From NCBI GenBank assembly GCA_015060245.1, contig SUYU01000010.1:38838-102837 (forward strand): DNA of 64,000 bases, read 5' to 3'. The translations under genes and the position numbers were made by a program. Positions 9,301-16,918 of the stretch are shown here, one piece after another (position 1 is the stretch's first letter; every line of letters starts with the position of its first letter). A model generated the notes under the pieces. It was not told where the DNA came from and did no database searches. It worked only from the letters and a program-made list of their open reading frames with translations. The stretch is from Bacteroidales bacterium (GTDB taxonomy: Bacteria > Bacteroidota > Bacteroidia > Bacteroidales > UBA932).

Positions 9301-9639
9301 TTTGGTATTTACCCCCTCTTTCTTCTGCAAACTTCCTGTTTCAGGCGTGCCGTTCCAAGGTTGTGAGACGGTATGCAAATAAAGTTTTTTATCTCCAATC
9401 CTCTGGTCCAATTGTTCAATGCTTACAATCTTGCTTTCTGTTGCATTCTTGTCGGCTCCAGAGACTCCGGCCTTTGTAGTGGGAGTTTTAAAACCGCTGT
9501 TCAGGGCCAAATCAAAGCCTATTCTATTGGAAAACTCGGGTGCATGCTCATTCTTCTCATTAATGCAAGAAAAGGCCACTGCTGCAGTAGCCACCAATAG
9601 AGAAAACGATGAAAATCTTTTTAATAATTTATGGACCAT
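6301..9639 (-). CDS. Fimbrillin-family lipoprotein, probable fimbrial tip or anchor protein
   Basis: A 1112-residue protein from the start MVHKLLKRF; a 19-residue upstream extension is open, but the chosen start gives a clean SPII signal with the lipobox AFSC (Cys25). The N-terminal 430 residues resemble fimbrillin subunits: the STRYWPQSKDY and FKHALTAVQF stretches have counterparts in the smaller fimbrillin encoded upstream. The C-terminal part holds YDPSPAGYELP, like the DPCPxGYxxP stretch of FISUMP-type domains found in Mfa tip proteins. It is the last gene of the operon, after a 102-base gap with a strong hairpin. It is expected on the outer membrane and then in the fimbria. Tip versus anchor role is inference from size, order and the C-terminal domain. 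Confidence 0.8.
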   Translation of the reverse strand: MVHKLLKRFSSFSLLVATAAVAFSCINEKNEHAPEFSNRIGFDLALNSGFKTPTTKAGVSGADKNATESKIVSIEQLDQRIGDKKLYLHTVSQPWNGTPETGSLQKKEGVNTKGTIITNDGDYTMADKQMGGSAWVYDGDATADYSSGNFYFINDILSAPWKSTRYWPQSKDYILFYAYAPCDVQNGEKNNGVADYVTLPQTWTNGVPSFDFTVPADVTEQSDLLVSSELVPNADFGKEVPMAFKHALTAVQFMAEDLDNLLIESIRLTGLKNNGTYTYAHKYNNSENEENGFWSADDTEDGEYLLDFTQGDLEKADGVDGNGGFLFVGDDNNRPTQRLLNEGNFILFLMPQQLSENATLILAGRDDVRKEPVTLQASIGGNGKSWQKGQHVIYKISVSDIDVEYVFDVEDVSVELDDLRKDPVNDTIYTLENGHVPFVPFYGQIGRSFKVTSYKKIIKLGQQEPTYEKLAWDIDQGQEASRVPDWIDRITCLEGEGVESESAFEEVYYDVIAQTPECISHENLKSFSDLYNNKTLENAYDLSMTGEPKTMNTANCYIVDAPGYYKLPLVYGNGIVGGNPDNPSPNTSAYTYSGPPSDHADYRLYSYGMLQPVTTESTTIGVNYNIMQNFFSYGGSGFPITGAWITKEGGHVNANDIKSEVVWQDEPCVIMEDTIIDNYLYFRVREDCICECNAVVAIKLKGENSSNAYGKGDIFWSWHIWVTDKNKNEDTKRDILLKSDEDFYDNGEDSYESRYFQLMQVPLGFCNGETKTYKPRHHEFTFRQYENGEVRDSKTFKITQVGESDSVVTHPDNVVYYQFGRKDPIHSAYAVGGGDKNKSYYTEMRARYSKGYGGGRVGFHSLDDKIWMTIADGIKLPGQMFMAPQHHLPSDEAQTTLRIRMWYGDAQVNVNEFYVNLWNNNNCQLPMFTYPKSYHATSNPDGVHSEDVYSKLTTLLSWGMKKTIYDPSPAGYELPMIDAFAGLTQGGLNYEENLLLTSKYNPQFDPNDGSISFKDENGNTFKIGAFGHRSDTTGKITNYGVYGAALTSTPVCVQWSNNDQSQGFLNPYFLIGSSRLYFANGTKPVLWPMASSSMALAFPVIPAVTGKNRYLP

Positions 9640-9678
9640 TGGACAAAAAATTATTGGAAAACATTTAAAATTAGTAAT

Positions 9679-9705
9679 CGGAAGGGGAACATTCAACCCC
9701 TTCCG
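9679..9705 (-). terminator. Intercistronic hairpin between fimbrillin and tip genes
   Basis: CGGAAGGGG (9679-9687) pairs perfectly with CCCCTTCCG (9697-9705) over a 9-base loop. The minus-strand sequence after it is AT-rich but lacks a T-run, so it may be a partial terminator or an RNA stability or processing element. Confidence 0.75.
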
Positions 9706-9741
9706 ACTGGAAAAAGAAATAGAATTTTCTATTATCTTATG

Positions 9742-10908
9742 TTATTTTTTCACCATCTCAACTTCTTGATCAAGAATCAAATCAAAATCATCAACAGAAA
9801 CGGTATAATCAATTTGGAACAATACAGGATCTGTACCAGGTTTTGGATCTTTTGGATCGTCACCACCTTGTGTACCACCATTGCCGTTTTTGAATAGGAA
9901 TGTGTAAATATATTTTTTACCCATCTCCCAATTAATATCAATAGGAACCAATGCCCAACCTTTATATAGTAGAGCGTCTGTAGCCTCAACATATGTATTA
10001 CCTGCCATATTGTATATTTGGCAATATACGCCAATGTAAATCTCATCTCCAGCGACTTTTGTGTCTGTTGCTTGTGGCATCAACAACATGCTTCTGCTAT
10101 AATAATTAGCAGTTGTACCATCCTCTGCTGCCAAATATGTTAGAGATTTATAGGTTGTTTTATCTTTAGGAACCGACACATTATTTGCAAGCGCAACAAC
10201 ATACTCACCATTATTCTCGCCCGAAGTCTCCCATTTTTCATCTGTGTTATATGTATTGTCCTCATCTGTTGAGTTATCATCGTGTTTTTGGAAATTTTGT
10301 GTTGTTGGATTTGTTGGGAAAGTAAATGTACCTGATTTTTTTACACCTGTAGCACAAACGTTTGAAATAACTACATGCAAATTATCTGATTCATTCTTTG
10401 CTTTGAATTCAATCAAAGACAATGCATGACGGAAATTCATGGCAACTGGGGCGCTGCTCTTGTCATCAAATGTTGCAGAACGTGCGAAAAGCACATCTTC
10501 TTGTTCAGCCACTGCATCTTTGATAGTATAAGCCACTGTTGGAGCAGTTACACCTTTTTCTGTCCAATCCAAATCTGTAGTTGTACCTGCCAATGCAAAG
10601 AATGTCATAGTTTGAGATTTATCAAAAGCAGGCCAGTAACGAACAACATCTGGAGTACAAGTTGTAGTTCCTTCGCTTACTGAAACTGCAACTCTCTCAT
10701 CTGCGAAATATGATTCACCACCATATGATGCCCATACTGCAAATTCTGACATAGGGTTAGCATTACAATAAACATCTGCAGCCTTTGTAGCCTTATTTGC
10801 TACAACATTGAAAGCGATTGTCTCTTGAGGGGTCTCAACAACCTGATCCTTTGAACAAGAAGCCATTGTGAATACCGCTAAAGCGGCAATAAGCAATGAT
10901 TTTTTCAT
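9742..10908 (-). CDS. Fimbrillin family protein, probable major subunit
   Basis: A 388-residue lipoprotein precursor: MKKSLLIAALAVFTMASC with Cys18 after the lipobox MASC. The body fits the FimA/Mfa1 fimbrillin family: an early block with RYWPAFDKSQTMTFFAL, then FRHALSLIEFKA, and a C-terminal block (DINWEMGKKYIYTFLF) of the kind used as the donor strand region. It ends with an aspartate-rich strand VDDFDLILDQEVEMVKK. In this family the lipidated precursor crosses to the surface, is trimmed by a trypsin-like protease after an Arg or Lys, and polymerises. It is the third gene of the operon and the best candidate for the shaft. Its codon use and low GC content look A/T-richer than neighbours. 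Confidence 0.86.
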   Translation of the reverse strand: MKKSLLIAALAVFTMASCSKDQVVETPQETIAFNVVANKATKAADVYCNANPMSEFAVWASYGGESYFADERVAVSVSEGTTTCTPDVVRYWPAFDKSQTMTFFALAGTTTDLDWTEKGVTAPTVAYTIKDAVAEQEDVLFARSATFDDKSSAPVAMNFRHALSLIEFKAKNESDNLHVVISNVCATGVKKSGTFTFPTNPTTQNFQKHDDNSTDEDNTYNTDEKWETSGENNGEYVVALANNVSVPKDKTTYKSLTYLAAEDGTTANYYSRSMLLMPQATDTKVAGDEIYIGVYCQIYNMAGNTYVEATDALLYKGWALVPIDINWEMGKKYIYTFLFKNGNGGTQGGDDPKDPKPGTDPVLFQIDYTVSVDDFDLILDQEVEMVKK

Positions 10909-10980
10909 AATTGTTTGTTTTAAGAGTTAGTATTAAATTGTTAAATATTTTTTGTTTTGCCATCCTTTTTGCTTGGAAAT

Positions 10981-12018
10981 CTATCGTGAACCCATAAGGA
11001 TATCCTCCTCTATTGTATCCCAATCATCCACACTTGGATTGTATCCGCCGCCGTTCTGGATTGGTTTTGGAAGGTCAAGGCCGTCAATTATTATGTGTAC
11101 ACGCCTCTTGTTTGGCGCCTTGTGAATCTGGTCTGTAACGTTGAAACGCTCGCTGTCGGCACCAAAATAGAACTTGTCTCCACTGTTCATCCACACATAC
11201 AGAAGCATTCTGTGAGGGTCGGCATTATCTTCATTGTGGCCAAAGGTGTAGAACTCGCCCCTTACCTTGGCACTGTCTTTTATGATTCTTGCCTCAAGAG
11301 GAAGGGTTACGCTCTCTGAATGGAGCGCTTCGGTTGAGAGACGCATTCCTCCTGCCATGCCGCTCAAAGAGGCACACATCTGTGACGCATATTTTATATT
11401 CTCCACATTTCTGATTTCGTATGAGTAGAGACACATCTGGTCGGCAGGATAGAGTGTAATCACATGCTCCTCGCGCTCAACCTGAACATAATTGTCTTTG
11501 TCTTTCTCGGGAATACATGTATAACCTATGCCGGTGTCGGTAACCTCCACATCAAACGCCGGACAACCCCACATCATCTCCGAAGTGATGACTATCTTCT
11601 CATCTTCAGTACCCGATGCCCTTGGGCCTGGAGCCGCAGCGCTGCCATATATAGGTTCAAAGAGGCCTCCCTCCCTTGAATATGCCTCATGCTTCTCAAA
11701 AGAACCGGCATTTGCAAAGAGGATTGACTCGGTATCGTTGTTGTAGGTTATGACATTATATTTGCCCACAGTCAATGTAATGGCTCCGCCCTGGGTACCC
11801 CTGAAATCATAACGTACAGGATCGCCTCCCTCTACCGGATAGAAAAAGACACACATTCCCTGAGGATTTGCATTGGGGGCATTGCGCCAGTCAAATTCAA
11901 CCTTGAGTGTAACCTCATGCGGATGGTGCACACACAACTCCTTGTGCTGGCAAGAGACCGCAACAATAACCATACAGAGTGCCACAAACGGCAGAAGCAA
12001 CCTTTTTACTCTACTCAT
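10981..12018 (-). CDS. DUF5119 domain lipoprotein of the fimbrial operon
   Basis: A 345-residue protein with SPII signal; the lipobox AVSC puts the lipid on Cys23. The stretch HHPHEVTLKVEFDWRNAP and the later CVFFYPVEGG are the recognisable DUF5119 pattern, a family found next to fimbrillin genes in Bacteroidales. The beta-rich sequence resembles the FimB/Mfa2-type anchors that stop fimbrial growth and hold the rod to the outer membrane; that role is inference. Its start overlaps the end of the DUF3575 gene by 8 bases, which indicates translational coupling. Confidence 0.8.
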   Translation of the reverse strand: MSRVKRLLLPFVALCMVIVAVSCQHKELCVHHPHEVTLKVEFDWRNAPNANPQGMCVFFYPVEGGDPVRYDFRGTQGGAITLTVGKYNVITYNNDTESILFANAGSFEKHEAYSREGGLFEPIYGSAAAPGPRASGTEDEKIVITSEMMWGCPAFDVEVTDTGIGYTCIPEKDKDNYVQVEREEHVITLYPADQMCLYSYEIRNVENIKYASQMCASLSGMAGGMRLSTEALHSESVTLPLEARIIKDSAKVRGEFYTFGHNEDNADPHRMLLYVWMNSGDKFYFGADSERFNVTDQIHKAPNKRRVHIIIDGLDLPKPIQNGGGYNPSVDDWDTIEEDILMGSR

Positions 12019-13318
12019 GACGGCCTCCTTTTCTTATTTTGTCTTTATTTATATTTCCACGGCCAATGAGCCATACCAAAGAGATCTCCGCTTTGGTAGG
12101 ACCAAACCAGTGACGCTGTTTGGTTACCTGCCATACGTAACAATCATCTATTGGAAGATACTCCTTGTACTCGCCGCCGAGGTATCCTATACCCAGATTG
12201 AAGTCGAGATTGAGCCTCTTTGCTATTGGTGTAGAGTAGCCCACTGCCACGCCTCCTGCCCATGACCAGCGGTCGCCAAGATAACCTCTTCCACCCCAAT
12301 CAAAGTCATAGGTTACCATCTGTCCATAGAGGCCGACATGCCAGCCCTGCAGTGGTTTTTCCAATGATTTGCGGCCAAACCACTTGCGGAACTCAAGGTC
12401 TCCGCCATAGGTACGGTGGTACCAACTGTCGGGATCTGACTTCCACCATGCATACATCCAGTTGCCTGCTACCGACCACCTTTTGCCAAGATAGAACTCT
12501 GCTCCTATATTTGGTGTAATCAATGCGTCGTAAAGAAGATTGGTCTTTATTGCCATATAGAAATTGCCTGAATCTTCAGGAACCGGAAGTTCCTGCGGCT
12601 CGGGCCATGCTACAAAGTAACCCAATGATTTGGCCTTGATGTATGGACTTGAAGGAATTGTGTCGCCACCCGAAACCTGAACTTTTACCTCTTCATATTT
12701 CTCCCATTCAATTACAATCTGCAGATTGAAACTTCTCAAATGAGGAAAATAGTTCTTGTACATATATTGCCAAGGTTTGCCGTCGCGAAGGTACATGAGT
12801 CTGAGTTTACGCACCTCAACCATCCTGCCCTTGTCATTTTTCTGAAGTTCAGGAGCATTGTCGAGTTTGTCAAGAACCTCATCCTTGTATGGCATATTTG
12901 GATCGGCCACAACCATTTCGCGAAGGCCGGCCCAGTTGATGCCTCTTGAATCCTCCACAATAACCGAATCTGGAAGCGAAATATAACTCTTGAGCACACC
13001 CCTTATACGGGTTGCCCTGTTCTTTGAGAGTTTCTGGTTCAACGCCCAACTACCCTCGGGAGAACATCCAGAAACTATGTGAATCTTTGAGATCTTGTTG
13101 AAAACCCTGTCTCTGTTATGCAGGTCGCTGAAGCGCTTTACAAAAGCCTCCATTCTCTGGGCATTGCCCATGTAAGAGGGATCCCATGTAGAATACCCCT
13201 GACGGAAATAGACCTCAAGTGTATCGGAAACATTCTCCACCTGCACCTCTACCCGAGTTTGGGAGAAAGCCGTCACGCTTACCAAGAAAGCAAATATTGC
13301 CAGAAAAACTCTTTTCAC
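12011..13318 (-). CDS. DUF3575 outer-membrane protein with OmpA-like region
   Basis: A 435-residue protein, first in the fimbrial operon. The start codon is GTG at 13318 and no better ATG lies nearby. A signal peptide ends around AFSQ at residue 20. Residues roughly 75-150 resemble an OmpA C-terminal domain (VSGCSPEGSWALNQKLSKNR), which binds peptidoglycan. The last 190 residues match DUF3575: FYMAIKTNLLYDALITPN, aromatic strand pairs and W-rich turns, predicted to be a small beta barrel. Proteins of this kind accompany FimA and Mfa loci, where they may link the fimbria base to the cell wall. That role is inferred. Confidence 0.82.
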   Translation of the reverse strand: MKRVFLAIFAFLVSVTAFSQTRVEVQVENVSDTLEVYFRQGYSTWDPSYMGNAQRMEAFVKRFSDLHNRDRVFNKISKIHIVSGCSPEGSWALNQKLSKNRATRIRGVLKSYISLPDSVIVEDSRGINWAGLREMVVADPNMPYKDEVLDKLDNAPELQKNDKGRMVEVRKLRLMYLRDGKPWQYMYKNYFPHLRSFNLQIVIEWEKYEEVKVQVSGGDTIPSSPYIKAKSLGYFVAWPEPQELPVPEDSGNFYMAIKTNLLYDALITPNIGAEFYLGKRWSVAGNWMYAWWKSDPDSWYHRTYGGDLEFRKWFGRKSLEKPLQGWHVGLYGQMVTYDFDWGGRGYLGDRWSWAGGVAVGYSTPIAKRLNLDFNLGIGYLGGEYKEYLPIDDCYVWQVTKQRHWFGPTKAEISLVWLIGRGNINKDKIRKGGRHE

Positions 13319-13403
13319 AACTACCGGTCAGTTTTATAATGAGTTCAAGGGATGAAAATACAATAAAATAACTGATTAAGCGATAATACTATATAGCCAT
13401 TTA

Positions 13404-13430
13404 GTATACATGTATACCATTAGCATACAT
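13404..13430. promoter_or_regulatory. Palindromic operator upstream of fimbrial operon
   Basis: GTATACATGTATAC at 13404-13417 is a perfect 14-bp palindrome, followed seven bases later by ATACAT (13425-13430). The same palindrome and the same spaced ATACAT occur at 13749-13775. This copy lies 86 bases upstream of the operon's first codon and 17 bases beyond the HTH gene's end. Confidence 0.72.
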
Positions 13431-13433
13431 ACA

Positions 13434-13643
13434 CTACTTGTCTTTCTTCAATAAAGCGGAATACTCCTGAAAAAAGTCATAATCAAGAATTTTTGAAATT
13501 CTCATCAAATCATGTGTATCTATATAACTCTTGGAAAATATCTTGTATACATTGGTTCTGTGGCATGACAATTCGCTGGCAAACCACACAACGGTCTTGC
13601 CCTGTTTCTCCAATTCGCTACGTATTCTTTGTCCTATGTGCAT
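13434..13643 (-). CDS. Small HTH (XRE-type) transcriptional regulator
   Basis: A 69-residue protein from MHIGQRIRSEL; a longer frame exists upstream but lacks family similarity. It is a single helix-turn-helix domain: a first helix GQRIRSELEKQG, the HTH core VVWFASELSCHRTNVYKIF, and a C-terminal stretch DLMRISKILDYDFFQEY. Similar short HTH proteins are frequent in Bacteroidales. It lies directly upstream of the fimbrial operon on the same strand and is flanked by two copies of an identical palindrome, so it is a likely autoregulator and regulator of the fimbrial genes. No metabolite-binding domain is present. Confidence 0.85.
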   Translation of the reverse strand: MHIGQRIRSELEKQGKTVVWFASELSCHRTNVYKIFSKSYIDTHDLMRISKILDYDFFQEYSALLKKDK

Positions 13644-13748
13644 CTCAAAAAAAATATAAGTGTTACAATCCTCTCCATAAAGAGACTCCAATAGTTATTT
13701 ATAGACGACCAAGACTACTTGAATACACAAATTATTTGTATCTATTTT

Positions 13749-13775
13749 GTATACATGTATACGCCATGGATACAT
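13749..13775. promoter_or_regulatory. Second copy of the palindromic operator
   Basis: GTATACATGTATAC at 13749-13762, then seven bases, then ATACAT at 13770-13775. It lies about 106 bases upstream of the HTH start. Ten bases to its left is another odd-centred palindrome, ACAAATTATTTGT (13727-13739). Confidence 0.72.
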
Positions 13776-13840
13776 TATTGCAAATTATATTAATATTTGG
13801 AGCAAGAGTCTGACTCAAAAGGTCACTCATCAAAGGAATA

Positions 13841-13872
13841 ACCCCTATTAGAGTTCACTTTCTAACAGGGGT
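13841..13872. terminator. Terminator after the M64 peptidase gene
   Basis: ACCCCTATTAGA (13841-13852) pairs with TCTAACAGGGGT (13861-13872) with one mismatch across eight bases. An outer 9-bp inverted repeat, TGACTCAAA/TTTGAGTCA, surrounds it. It separates the peptidase unit from the HTH and fimbrial unit. Confidence 0.75.
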
Positions 13873-13914
13873 TTGCTATTCATAGAGATTCCATTTGAGT
13901 CACCCTCATTTGCA

Positions 13915-16116
13915 CTATTTCTCTATAAAGCGACCATTTTCCCAATGACCCTCTATAAGTACCGGTGGAGCCAAAGGCAACAACTGCTCATAAGGAACCA
14001 CTCCGGCGGTATTGCTGGCAACCGATGTCCGGTTCTCTGTTTGCTCAATTTTGAGTTGGCTGTCAAACTCGGTAAAGAGTTGGAGCGAACTCTGGAAATC
14101 GGGAGCGACCTCTACACCTGCCATTTTCATGAGCCTGTACCAGATTGCCCAACGCGATATTGCATTGAAGAACTGGCCATTGGAAGAGAATTGCGAATTC
14201 ATTGCACTGTTCTCAGTTGCACGGCAGTAGAAATTCAAATATGTGAATGCACTTTCATATACTCCCAAGCCCTCAGATTCACTGTAACCGCTAACCAAAG
14301 GGGTCCAATAGACATTCTCCGTTGTAGTCTGGATCAACTGGTCTTCGGGGTAATCTTCGCTGTAAACTATCGAATACTCATTCTTGTAGGCATCTTTCCA
14401 GTATTTGTCTACATTCCTGTAGAATCCGATTTTGTGGAATTGATCCAATTGGGTCCACAAACCAGTATTAAATTGCGTATATTTCAGTGCAACATACTCG
14501 TCGGCAAGTTTTCCAAAGCCATGTCCGCCGGCCTCATGAACCAATGTCCATTTTCTCATGAAATCAGAGGTATTGAGTGCATTGTAGGCTACCGAATAGG
14601 TTTTGGCATAATCGGTTGAGTTGTCTATTCTGAAATAGCATGTTCCGGCATGGCACCGCACATTCACAACTACAATAATAAGAGCCTTGTGGGCACGTTC
14701 TGTTGCAATCTTCTCATCATCACACGGGTTGCCGTTTACTCCGCCCTTTGCCATTATTGCCTGCTTTGCATATTGCACAGCAAGGTCATCATTTCCTGAT
14801 ATTGTTGTTTTGTTCGCAGTGAACTGGGTATTGAACCTTGTTACGGCGTTACCCTGCACTGCACCGTTCGTAAGCGGTTCGGCATCGTGGTTGTCTTGCG
14901 AAACGGCGTTTATACAGTAAACATTGAAGTAATCCTTAAGTGCCTTGTAAGGCTCAACAGCAAAGAAATCCTCATAAGCCTGCTTCATATCGGAATAATA
15001 CTGGCCCCCTTCTACAAACTTGTCAGAGGCATAGCCGTCGCCCATAATGATTATGTCAACACCTTCGCCCATTGTATGCTCCTGAAACAGTGTTACACCA
15101 TCCTGCGGATTGTCAAGTCCGTCAATCATTTCGCTTTCTGTCCAGTTTGCACATGAAATTGTGTGCATAAGGCCGCCCTCAAGCACTACGCTTGGTTCAA
15201 CCACCTTGTCGCAATAGTACACTGCGCCATCTTCTGTTGCTACTTTAACCCTCAAGGTTGAATTGCTCTGCATCTGCACATCTGCATTTGACATCATCAT
15301 ATAGGCAAGAATATTATCTGTTGCCTCGAAATCGGCAAGTCCCATGCTCAAAATTGAAGTTTTGCTGTATATTGGAGAATATGTGCGACCTGAATCGTAA
15401 TAGTAAGAGTCCATATAATTGTATTCCCAGAAGCAACTCTGCGGATTTCCCGACTTGTCAAAGCACTCAAGAGTAATCTTTACGGGCACAATTTGCGGCA
15501 AATTGGTCAAATTGAACTTCATGCAGGCAGACTCTTCTGCCTCGCTTCCCGACAGGTCAATCTCAAACCCGTCAAGTCCTATATAAGTATCAGAGGTGTA
15601 TACATACCTGCTTGTGTGAAAATCCTTAAGATGCTCTGTATTGCCATTGCCGTGCTGAACCTGGCCCAAGTAAGAGGAATAAAGGAACTCTTTCTCCCAG
15701 GCTACCCTATCTGCAGGAAAGTAGATGACCCACTCCTTGGCTATATAATTGATTTTGTCACCCTGGAACTCGGCTGAGGTTTTACCCACGCCTGAAACTA
15801 TAGACAATTCAGTCTGCTCTCCTTCAACATATTCACTGCCGGGGTTTAATGTTACTGCAATCTTGTCATCGGCAGACCACCTGGTAAGCATTGCTCTTTT
15901 CCCCTCAAAATCCACCTCATGGTAGGTTAGGCGAGTACGTACGCTGTCGCCGCCACCCAATTTAAGAAAAAGGGTCATCTTTTCGCCATTGCCCTGCAGG
16001 CCCTCTTGAAGTTCTCCCTCTGTAACGTTCAGAAGATCATCTGAACAGGCAACCGAGAATGCCATAGCCACAACCATGGCTACAGACATAAGTAATTTGC
16101 TTATATATCTTTTCAT
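13915..16116 (-). CDS. M64 family (IgA peptidase-type) metalloprotease with fimbrillin-like N-terminus
   Basis: A 733-residue lipoprotein. The start used is MKRYISK; an in-frame ATG two codons upstream is equally possible. The lipobox SVAC gives Cys24. Residues 45-250 resemble a fimbrillin N-terminal domain (RWSADDKIAV, WVIYFPAD). The peptidase part begins near residue 350 (DIIIMGDGYA) and holds the zinc site HEAGGHGFGKLADEY near 527, in which His, Glu, His and Asp fit the M64 family, then YESAFTYLNFYCRATENSAM. The family is named for IgA cleavage by a Clostridium enzyme; most members have unknown targets. It follows a 46-residue gene by 15 bases and sits beside the fimbrial operon. Confidence 0.88.
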   Translation of the reverse strand: MKRYISKLLMSVAMVVAMAFSVACSDDLLNVTEGELQEGLQGNGEKMTLFLKLGGGDSVRTRLTYHEVDFEGKRAMLTRWSADDKIAVTLNPGSEYVEGEQTELSIVSGVGKTSAEFQGDKINYIAKEWVIYFPADRVAWEKEFLYSSYLGQVQHGNGNTEHLKDFHTSRYVYTSDTYIGLDGFEIDLSGSEAEESACMKFNLTNLPQIVPVKITLECFDKSGNPQSCFWEYNYMDSYYYDSGRTYSPIYSKTSILSMGLADFEATDNILAYMMMSNADVQMQSNSTLRVKVATEDGAVYYCDKVVEPSVVLEGGLMHTISCANWTESEMIDGLDNPQDGVTLFQEHTMGEGVDIIIMGDGYASDKFVEGGQYYSDMKQAYEDFFAVEPYKALKDYFNVYCINAVSQDNHDAEPLTNGAVQGNAVTRFNTQFTANKTTISGNDDLAVQYAKQAIMAKGGVNGNPCDDEKIATERAHKALIIVVVNVRCHAGTCYFRIDNSTDYAKTYSVAYNALNTSDFMRKWTLVHEAGGHGFGKLADEYVALKYTQFNTGLWTQLDQFHKIGFYRNVDKYWKDAYKNEYSIVYSEDYPEDQLIQTTTENVYWTPLVSGYSESEGLGVYESAFTYLNFYCRATENSAMNSQFSSNGQFFNAISRWAIWYRLMKMAGVEVAPDFQSSLQLFTEFDSQLKIEQTENRTSVASNTAGVVPYEQLLPLAPPVLIEGHWENGRFIEK

Positions 16117-16131
16117 GGTCATTTCAATTCT

Positions 16132-16272
16132 CTATAATTCGTAACCTGGTCCAAAAAATGGCGAATTGCCCGGGTTCTCGGATGAGGCAAATCCTCTCTC
16201 CACGCTAACATCAATCACCTCCACAAGAGGTGCCTGATATGACAAATTCTCTGTCATGCTTGTCTTTTTCAT
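16132..16272 (-). CDS. 46-residue small protein ahead of the M64 gene
   Basis: A short reading frame coding 46 residues, from MKKTSMTENLSYQAP to a TAG at 16132. It contains VEVIDVSVERGFASS, then a Gly/Pro/Phe-rich tail. Small proteins with the pattern MKKxxxxPxxEVxxxxVExGFAxS are common in Bacteroidales just before secreted or lipid-anchored proteins; I know of no assigned function. It has no signal peptide. It is 15 bases from the peptidase start, on the same strand, and 140 bases after a good -7 box, so it is probably cotranscribed with the peptidase. Confidence 0.72.
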   Translation of the reverse strand: MKKTSMTENLSYQAPLVEVIDVSVERGFASSENPGNSPFFGPGYEL

Positions 16273-16413
16273 AATAGTGTTAAATCGGTTCTATAATTGT
16301 AAATAATATTTCGGTTCAGATGCCCTCTGTTTTTCGGGGCTCACTTGCGGCAGATGCACCAATTTGAACAAAGTATCAATTGTGTAAATCAACACCTTAG
16401 CGCATTGGGGCTG

Positions 16414-16421
16414 CAAAGGTA
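16414..16421 (-). promoter_or_regulatory. Promoter -7 box for the small protein / M64 unit
   Basis: The minus strand reads TACCTTTG, a full match to TAnnTTTG. A TTG lies 22 bases upstream. The expected leader is about 135 bases. Confidence 0.7.
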
Positions 16422-16622
16422 TAAAATGTTTTATATTAAAGAACAATTAAATTGAAATATATCAATGCCAATTCCTTTGAGAATTGCCACAAGGAGGCAT
16501 TCTCCGCATAATTGGACAAGTGTTGTCATTTTCAAGACGGTAATTGAAGCAAATTGCTTCTACTTAGGCAGTTAACATAGTAATTTTGCTAACATATCTG
16601 CAAACATAATGCTTGAGAATCT
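16422..16622. other. Non-coding stretch with two inverted repeats
   Basis: No gene is supported. A hairpin GAGAATTGCC (16479-16488) with GGCATTCTC (16496-16504) and a 15-base palindrome GAAGCAAATTGCTTC (16546-16560) are visible. It ends where the 152-bp duplication begins. Confidence 0.5.
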
Positions 16623-16774
16623 TGTAATTCTGACCTCGAAAGATGGCCCACCATAAACAAAAAAGCACCTACAATTTCTTGTAAGTGCCTAATTTTTAAG
16701 TGGTCCCAGTGGGCTTGAAGCAGCGACCCCCTGATTATGAGTCAGGTGCTACTAACCAACTGAGATATAGGACC
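16623..16774. repeat. 152-bp direct repeat, left copy (decayed tRNA copy)
   Basis: This stretch matches 18451-18602 over its whole length, with one inserted T, one deleted C and a few substitutions. It covers the tRNA from its exact 5' end, the downstream hairpin and about 40 further bases. It forms the left edge of the accessory islet. Confidence 0.93.
16701..16774 (-). pseudogene. Pseudo-tRNA (CAT anticodon)
   Basis: Compared with the intact copy at 18528-18602, one C is missing where the T arm meets the acceptor. A second change breaks the T stem (GAAGCAGCG against GAACCAGCG on the plus strand), and one change breaks the D stem (GAGATATAG against GAGCTATAG). No TAnnTTTG promoter precedes it. 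The anticodon region is unchanged. It is almost certainly not a working tRNA. Confidence 0.85.
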
Positions 16775-16918
16775 CGTACCTATAAATCAGATAGTTATGC
16801 AATTCACCTTGCTATATCTTCCACTCTGGTTTACACCATGGTTTACACAATTGCGTAAACTCGGAATTGGTTAAACATTAACTTGAACAATGTAGTCTAA
16901 GTGCTTTAAATATAAAAA

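Noticed and set aside
13644..13691. Longer start for the HTH gene
   Set aside because: The 16 extra residues do not fit the HTH family, while the internal ATG starts with the usual MHIGQRIR.
16701..16774. Left CAT tRNA copy as a working gene
   Set aside because: Three changes disrupt stems and the promoter is missing, so it is listed as a pseudogene.
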